DNA of 64,000 bases. Source: Manis javanica. Lineage: Eukaryota > Chordata > Mammalia > Pholidota > Manidae. Position 1 is the stretch's first letter; each line of letters begins with the position of its first letter. Of this stretch, positions 38,401 to 47,400 are shown in pieces. Position numbers and translations under genes: made by a program. The DNA is taken from assembly GCF_040802235.1 (NCBI RefSeq), contig NC_133163.1, forward strand, positions 41,684,501-41,748,500, given 5' to 3'. Below the pieces are notes generated by a model that was not told the origin of the DNA, did not search any database, and saw only the letters and a list, made by a program, of their open reading frames with translations.

Positions 38401-41400
38401 TTTTTAGCTTCTGGGTGAATAAAGAAAATCACAATCACCTTAAAAGAATCAAAATGATTATTACAGTGACAAAAGAGGACTTATAAAAATTACAATACAA
38501 AAGAATAACTCCTGTATCATAAAGGGTAAGAATCTATGTACATACTTTAGCTTTTTTCTTCTGCTTTTTCTTTGGTCCACCTTTGTCCAAAGGCCAGATT
38601 ATCCTGTCGGCCTTCACCCATTCATCATACCTTAAAATAAAAAATTGAAAATTCACAGTAATACCTAATTTGAAATCTATTCACCAAATAAACATAACAC
38701 TGAGGTAATCAGAGTTTGGTCCTAGTGTTGGCAGAAACATGAAGAGCACCGGGGCTGGTCTGCTGGTAACATGCCAGCCACTGCACTGCGTGCACTTTGT
38801 GCCCCTGCCCCCGAGAGCAAGGCAGCAGAATTCCTCCAGGTAGACAGGCTCTGAGGGAAGAGCTGGTGAGCAGACTCTAAACAGGGATTCAATTGAACTG
38901 CTCTGTTTTCCACAATTCCCACAAATCTGAGCTTAATGAAATAGGCCGACTCTGCCCTAGAATTCATTCTATTGATGGAATAATGCAAAGATAAGTCAGG
39001 TAAACAAATGTGTAATATGATCAGTTCCAAACAAATTTATTATGGATTCCTTTTCCTCCCAGAACACTCTCTTGCCTCTAGTATTTCTAAAAAAGTTTTA
39101 TTCTGAACTGTGTCACCTCTAAGACTCTGAATTTTTTAGAGATATTTCATTTTCTTTAAGTTTATTCTGTTCAGCTCAAATCGAAAACTCATTACCTTTT
39201 TCCAAAACACTGACATCACTTTAAAATTTCAATATAGTCGGTCCAAGTTACTAGTTAGGGGCAAATAAGTTAAACTTCCTTAAACTAAATAACAGTTCTT
39301 ACATTATTGTAAATACAGTTATTTATAGAACTCAACTGAAATCTAAAATCTGAACATTTAAGAAAGAAAAAAAAAAATTACAGGCAGTCCCTGCTTTGAA
39401 CTGCACCATGTTAATGGAAACCACACCCTCGCTCTGTAACCTGGTCACCATGGAGTTGTACAGAGTAAGAACAGGGTTCCAATATCCACAAGTTTCAGTG
39501 GGCAGGGTACCGTGACTACCTATACTATAGACTGAAAACTATCTCTTCATGGCTTTACCCAGTATCTTCATTTTACCAGGCTTTTAAATATCTATATTCT
39601 TACCTTATTTAGAAATAGTCCTTTATTTCCACATTTACTGAGGACCTACTAGCATCCCAGGCACTGTATGAGGAAGTTACAAAGACAGACTTGCAGTCTG
39701 GTGTGTAAGACAGACATATAGTAGAATCATGTACAGTCTGGTAAGTGCAGTAAGAGAATTATGTATCATAACTGCCCAATTCCAAAATTCCATAGGACCT
39801 ATGAGACAACAAAGAAGCACAGGCCCAATCTGGAGTATGGTCCAGGCTACACTGACCTGGTCACCACACAATGTCATGTAGGTACTTCCAGCATTAATAT
39901 TGCCAACCAAGGGTGGGTTCCAGGATTTCTCAACTAGAAACCAGAACTTCCCTCACAGTTGCACATCTACTCTGTTTTAGTCATCCATCCAGATTCTCCT
40001 AGGACTACACTGGCTCTATCTCTGAGCAGACCAGAACTATACCAGCTTTTAAAAGTACAAGAAAGACAATGAAAAATCATGCACCACGTATGTAACCAGC
40101 TAGGTTAACTAGTTTGGAAGATAACCAGTTAGGAAGAATGACAGCACATAATAAAAGGATTGTTGAGAAGAGTCATACATTAAAACATTAAAAAGATGAG
40201 AGAAGATGACAGGAAGGGGAAATTGTAAAAAGCAGAACAGATATACATAGATAGAAAGAGTGGGTGGTTGTGAGCTGAATAGGATCTGAGGGAAAAAGGC
40301 TACAATGTGCTGCATCCGCAAAGTTAAGAGAATTGAAGTTGGTAAATGTCTTTTCCCACTGAATTCAACAACATACATTCAAACAATAAGGTGATGGACT
40401 AAAGAGTTTGTTTCTAGTGTAGACAGAAAAATGAAGGGCATAGGGGCTGGTTTGAGAAAAGAGAAATTTTGAAGTTTTATATGCCATCTGTTAAACGCAT
40501 ACTCTGACACAAGATGAAAAGAAACCTAACTTCCCTCACTAAAGGTAAGAGTTAACATTTAGTGAGCACTTACTAAGTGCCAGGTATTCTAAGCACTTTG
40601 TATAATACAGATGCTACCACTGCTTCTCACAACATCTCTCCAATGCAGGTTCTTTATCTTGCCCAATTTAGAGATGACAGAATTAGGAGCTGAGGCATAA
40701 AGGAGCACATATCAAGTATATAGGGAAACCTTAGAGCACTCTGGGTTCAAGCAAATATAGGGCAAGCAGACATACTAAACACACAAGACTTTCTAAAGGA
40801 TTAAAAGTAAAGCAGTCCCTGACATTCAGGAGCTGGCCTGGTATTATCAGCTAGGCCTTGGTGTTGCTTCAGAGCTGATCTGGCCCTAACAGCTAGGTCC
40901 TGATCTACTGAGCAGAAGCAATTTCATGGAACATATCCACCAGACAAGTCTGCTGCATGACCATGATGGATCGAGAGAAAAACAAGACCACTCCCTAATG
41001 GGGATAAACACAGGAAAAACGGGTACATTGTCCGAGCCACAAAAATGACCAAACATCGTTTCCTCCTGACTGCAGCTGCTTTATCAGTTGTGACATTAAC
41101 CTTGGTCTAGTCTTCTGTCCTTCTAGATAACAGTTATTAAGATAACCAATCATAGAATTACCTCCACTTCTTGTCAGTATCCAATCCACAGCAGAGCTCC
41201 ATTTCCTAAACCCTCCCCCAAATCATCTAACAAGCTGAAATTGAAGACCTTTCTAACATTTTTTGCATTAATTAACCAATTTAAAATTATTAAAATGCTT
41301 GAAACCTGCTTGATTTCTAATAAACATAATAAACAAACAAAACAACAAACCACTTGCACTGTTGGGAGCCATGGGCCTTCAGGATGTTTCCACAGAATTC

Positions 41401-44400
41401 TGGGCTATTGCTGTTCCCAAAGGTGGTGCCTTGGGCTTTCACTGATTCATCAAACACCCTCTTACTGAGAAGCACAGTGGTTCCCCATTCTGTGGGTTCT
41501 CCCTCACTGCAAATGAGTAATAAATCCAAATTGTTGAACTACAAGTATAATCCTGGTGACTTTTGGCTATAACTACTGCAAAATAGTGGGAGTGTTGGAA
41601 ATCTTGGAGAATCAGACACAAGGTATGCTTTCTTATTTTTAATTGAAGTATAGTTCATATACAATATTGGTTTCAGCATACAACATAGTGATTTGACAAT
41701 CACATACATTACAAAATATTCACTATGTTAAGTCTAGTTACATTCTCTCACTATATAAAGTTATTACAGGGTTAACTAAATTCCCTACTTTTCATTCCTG
41801 TGACTTATTTATTTTATAACTGGAAGTTTATACTTCTTTATGCCCTTCATCTATTTTTACGCACACTCCCTCCATCACCCTCTTCTATGGCAACCACCAG
41901 TTTGTTCTCTGTATTTATGTAACTGTTTCTGTTTTGTTTGTTCTTTTGTTTTGTCTTTTAGATTCCACATACAAGTGAAATTATATGGTATTTGTCTTTC
42001 TCTGGCTTATTTTACTAAGCACAATACCTTCTAGGTCTATCCATGTTCATACAAATGACAAGGTTTCATTCTTTTTTGTGGCCAAATAATATTCCATTAT
42101 ACATATGTACCATATCTTCTTTATCCATTCATCTGTTGGTGGAACTTAGGTTGCTTCTATATCTTGGCTATTGTAAATAATTTTACATTAAACATAGGTG
42201 TGCATGTATCTTTTCAAATTAGTGTTTTTGTTTTCTTTGGGTAAATTCCAAGAAGTAGAATTAATTGGTTGTATGCTATTTCTATTTTTAATTTTTTGAG
42301 GAACTGCCACACAGTGGCTGCACCATTGTGTGCCTTCCCACCAACAGGGCATGAAGGTTCCCTTTTCTTCACATCCTCACCAACACTTACTGTCTTTGGA
42401 TAGTAATCAGTGTGACTGGTATGAGGTTACTATCTCACTGTGGTTTTGATTTGCATTTCCCTGATGATTAGTGATGTTGAGCATCTCTCCATGTGTGTTG
42501 GCCATCTGTATAACTACAAGGAGTGCTTTGTAAATACATATATACCATCTGCTTTAGTTCTTCACAACATTAAATTGATCTTTTCTGAACCAATGAAAGA
42601 AATTTCAATAGTAAGAAAATACATTTCTTGCTTACCTAACATTCCATCCATAGTAATGTACCAAGTATAAAACTTCTCCATCATCAATTTCAGTGCTTTT
42701 AATACTGGCTTCATAGATTTTCTGTGTTTTCCCTCGTCCGTATTTCACTTTCACTTTGGTTCCTGTTAGACAGGGTTCAGTGTCTTCCTCATCTTCCTCA
42801 CCTTCAGAGTCACATCTACTTTCAGTTTCTTCCCTGCAGTAAATTATAACATTGATAATGCTTCTAATAACTTAATGGAGAGCAAACTAGTATGTACTAT
42901 AAGAATCCAACATGTAGAATAGTCACAACCTAAGTATTACCTTAATAGCATGTCAGTGGAGGAGGAGAAGAAGGAGGAGAAGGAGAAGATTTTTATGGAC
43001 TATAAAGGTGCACTGTACCAATAGTAAGTCCACACTTCTTAAAGGCCAATCAGTAATCACAGTTAATGATGATACGGCATAAGATAAATCACTTTTGATA
43101 AAATAAGAACCATATGCTGTCTTTAGGATTTATACTCAAGTGCCACCTTATGTGAATATTATCCACAGGTAGTTGTAACTTCCTGCAACTAAATTCTCTT
43201 AAATCTACTTCACTACTACTGTCTGCTCAATTTAGAATGGTTCTTAGCAATATTAGTTTCCTGTGGGCAAAATAGTGAACATGGGCTATCTACCTTAGTA
43301 ACCATCTTGTAAACTAGTTCATATTCTAAAGGTTTCCCCAACCTAACAAAGAAACAATAGATATTTGAAATCTAGGTCACTTGTTGAAACTGTGGAATAG
43401 CACCTGTAGAACAAAGCTTGCATGTCTTGCATTAATCTGTTTGTTTTTACTCATCTCCATCAGCTTTTCTTTGTTTTGATAATCATGTATAGTCACACAG
43501 GAAGTTCAACAGTATTTTTAACGTTCTTACAAATAAAATACTCTGCATTAAGCTTGCAAGGATTCAGTTGGGATTTGCCTCAAAGATCATTCTAGTGTCA
43601 CAGTTTTAAATTTTCAAGAGGAAGTATTACGCTCTATAATAAATGTGGGCATTATTTTTGGTGACCACTAGAGGACCCGGCACGAAGAAGCACTGACAAC
43701 CCGTTTGCCATGGGAATGTTTCTTCTCCAAGGGCACCTTCCAACTGTAGCCTGATAAGGTAATTTCAAAACACTGTGAGAGAAACTACTTAAAATAGAAA
43801 TCTGTAGAGATTAAAAAGTCTCCCACTTACATAATTCCTGCCATTGAATGAGAATACAGACTATTTGTCTATATATTCAATTTCTATTTAATAAAAGGAA
43901 ATATTGTTCTTCCTATTCAAGTCTGAAATATTTTCTAAAATAAATATTTGCACCATTTACATATCAATTATGAAGGCTTTTAAAGCTACATAATTATATA
44001 TATATTATGTGCTTTATTATGTACATAGATACATATTTTGATGCTCATTTTAAACAAAACTTCAAATTAAGCCCTGTTTTTTAAGTGGTTCACCTTTAAA
44101 TTTACTGTCCAAATATTTGAAATACTACATTCATTTCATTTTACTCTAGTTATTTCCTCCCACTTATCCTAATTGTAATCATATTCACTGCAGAACTTTC
44201 TTTATTCACTAATCTAATTCGCATGGAATTGTGATAGCTCCTGAACCTATTTGTATTGAATCATACATTACCTTTCTCACTCACCAGTCTTTCCTATTTT
44301 TCCAAATATTTTTCTAAATGGTTACTTTTCAGATGGGTGTTAGCCACTAGTTGGATGCAGCAACTCCATTTTCCCCAAATTATGCTTAACAACTCAAATT

Positions 44401-47400
44401 TGTAGAAAATATAGCATCATAAAATAAAAAAATTTTTTTAAACTACGAAGGAGAGCTTGTATTACAAATAAGTATGTTATACTATGTTGCTGAATTAAAA
44501 TTCAACTTTTAGTAGTATATAAAAATTAGTAAATCCATTTGACAACACAGAATTGGCCAACTAAGCATGGTCAGACACTACCTTGGTGTAGCTGAACTGT
44601 CTAATCTTTGGTTATTTTTAATTCAATTTAGTCCATACATGTGTAATACATGGAAAAAAAAAACCAATTTCACTCAACAGCAAACAGGATGGACATTTTT
44701 TTAAAAACCTGAAATTTATTGATGTGATGTGGGGCAAGAATGTATTTTCCATACTAGAATCAGGGGTGCATGCCACTTACTCTCATACAGTAACTTGAAA
44801 AAGAACAATGTCTTAATAAAGCTAACACACAGAAACATCTGCCAGTACTGTGCACCCATGTGTTTGTTAGCTTTCCCACATTGTACCTTTTTTAAAATGG
44901 AATTTTTGCTGTCGCTGTTTCCTCTTGTCCACTTCCTCCATTTTTCTCCAGCTCCCTTCCCTGCTGTCAACTGCAGGACCTTTCTTTTGACTGGGTGGCG
45001 CAGCCTTCTTTGAGGCCACTGTTTAGGGCACAAGTGCTATTAAAATGGTGCGACCAGTATATTCTCCAATTCCGAAAGGCGATACACATCATCTTCACAA
45101 TGTGTCTCACCTTCATTAGACAAGAGGAATGGAAGTCCCAATAAGAAAACGTTCCCTCAAACCTGAATCTCTAAGCAGGAATGGAGCACTGCTGTACCCC
45201 AGACAGGTGCTTCTGGAGAACAAATATAAGATAATGTACCTCTCTTGGCTTTTCTCTTCCTCTTCATCTGAGTCTTTGTCAGAATCCTCCTGCTTTTTAA
45301 TTTTCTTCTCCTTTTGCTTTGGTGTGGTTTTTCTCCCCAGTAGTAGCTCAGTTTCTTTTTTATCTGCAGTTTCATAGTCATCATCTACATCCTTATTTTC
45401 TGTATCATTATCTTTTAATTTGTCTTCTGTTTTCTCTTCTTCAATTTCCTTTTTAATAGAATTTGTATCTCGAGCAATTCTCCTCCGTCCCTAAGAGGGG
45501 ATAAAAGCTTTAAAATAAGTATCACTACAATGGGGGAAAAAATGAGAAATATGCTTCTTTTTCTTAAACCTTCACAGCAATGACTAGTTTTTTCTCTGGC
45601 TTGAGATGTGAGATGACAACCCATCAACTCCTATGTAAGTTTCTCTTCCCCTCAAAAGTAAGAGTGACTCATGTAAATTACTTAATTATGTCCATGTCTA
45701 TCTACTATGATCCTTGGCTACTTAATTTCTCCTTTGTTCACATTTTTGCATCTCACTTTTAAATTTTCTTGGCTATAATCTAAGTTTTAAAAGAATTATC
45801 TAAATGTTAATGATACAAGTTCATAATAATAATAATATTTATAAATCAACCCCCTAAATTATGGATACTTTAAAAGCTCTGTTGTCTATAATTCTACTGT
45901 TTTTTAAGATAAAATTTACATTATCACTGTATTTCTGTGTGATTATATTTTAAACAGACTGCATTACATCAGTGGCCAAAAAATGAGCTGATTTCCTTGA
46001 ATGAGTATTTGGAGAGATCACCGGGTCAGCAGGAACTTGTTTTACCCCCAGCAGCTTCTATCTAGCCTCTTGTTGCATGCTCAACTGATGATAACTGGGG
46101 ACCATTTCATCACCTCCTAAAGTTCTCCTACAAGTCAACCTCTACATAGTGGCAGAATTCCCCTCCATTTGGAGTAAAGTGAGGATAAAAAAACAAGAGA
46201 GCCAGCAACTTAGGGAGCACTAGAATACTTTACACTTAGTATCTCAGTATCACCAATGTTTTCCCTAGTTCCTGCTTTGTACTATTTAAACTTCAAAGGC
46301 AGAAAAAGAAGAAATTTATTTTTCTTATTACAAAGAACTAGAAATTAAGTTCCATGAGGACAGGGACTTTGTACTATTCATTTCTGTATCCTCAGACGTA
46401 GATAGTGCTTGCACATACTAGGTGCTCTTTAAATATTTGTACTTAAATGAATAAGAGCAACTGTTTATCTATCAAAATTTAGGTCTGTATGCTTTTGTCC
46501 CAGAAATAACATTTTTAGAAGTCTGCCCTCTCTATATTCAGATTAAGTGAGGAGGATATTTTTACAAGCATATTTATTACAGCACTTTTTATCATCATAA
46601 AAAATTGGAGAAAATCTTGAGGGTAAATTTATGGTACACCCATACTATGCAACACTCTGCAGATTTTTTACATAATATGAGGAAGGTCTTTATAGAATTG
46701 ACAAGGAGGTATTATTCAGCCTTAAAAAGGAAGCAAAATCTGACACATTTATGGGTGAACCTTGAAGACATTATGCTGAGTGAGATAAGTCAGTCACAAA
46801 AGGACAAATACTATAATTCCATTTATATGAGGTACCTAGAGTAGTCAATTTCTTAGGAACAGAGAATAGAACGGTGGTTGCCAGAAGCTGCAGGAGACAG
46901 GGATGGGGAGTTACTGTTGAGTGGGTATGGTTTCAGTTTTCCGAGATGAAAATAGTTCTACAGATGGATGTGCTGATGCACAACAGTGTGAATGTAGTTA
47001 ACGCCACTGGACTGTACACTTAAAAATGCTTAGGATGATAAATTCTATGTTATGTGCATTTATAATTTTTTGACTTAAAAATATCAAAGAAACAAACCAA
47101 TTTCAATGTTTCATGGAATTCACTGTAAGATTCCATTCACTAGATGATCATCAGAATGGACAGTTTTAAAAAATGGTTTGTGAGCAAATAAAAGAGAAGA
47201 TAATTTCACCTCCTCTTTCATTAAATATGATTTCACTGGAAAATAAGATGTAATTTATAGTAAGGGCACTTCCTTGAAAGTGCAGTAACTTCTTTCTCCT
47301 TAAATGTGGTAAATCCTACTATGTAGACATCATTTGACAAAGATCAAAATAGTGGATGATAACTTCTACATAGGACTTAGATACAAACAGAACAAAAAGT

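Noticed and set aside
43663-43690. CTCF-like 'ccactagaggacc'
   Set aside because: It deviates at several core positions. Weaker than the motif in the L1 5'UTR and without other support.
44716-45033. Overlapping open frames on both strands near 44.7-45.0 kb
   Set aside because: They overlap each other, neither resembles a known protein, and the true ARID4A exon starts at 45,240.
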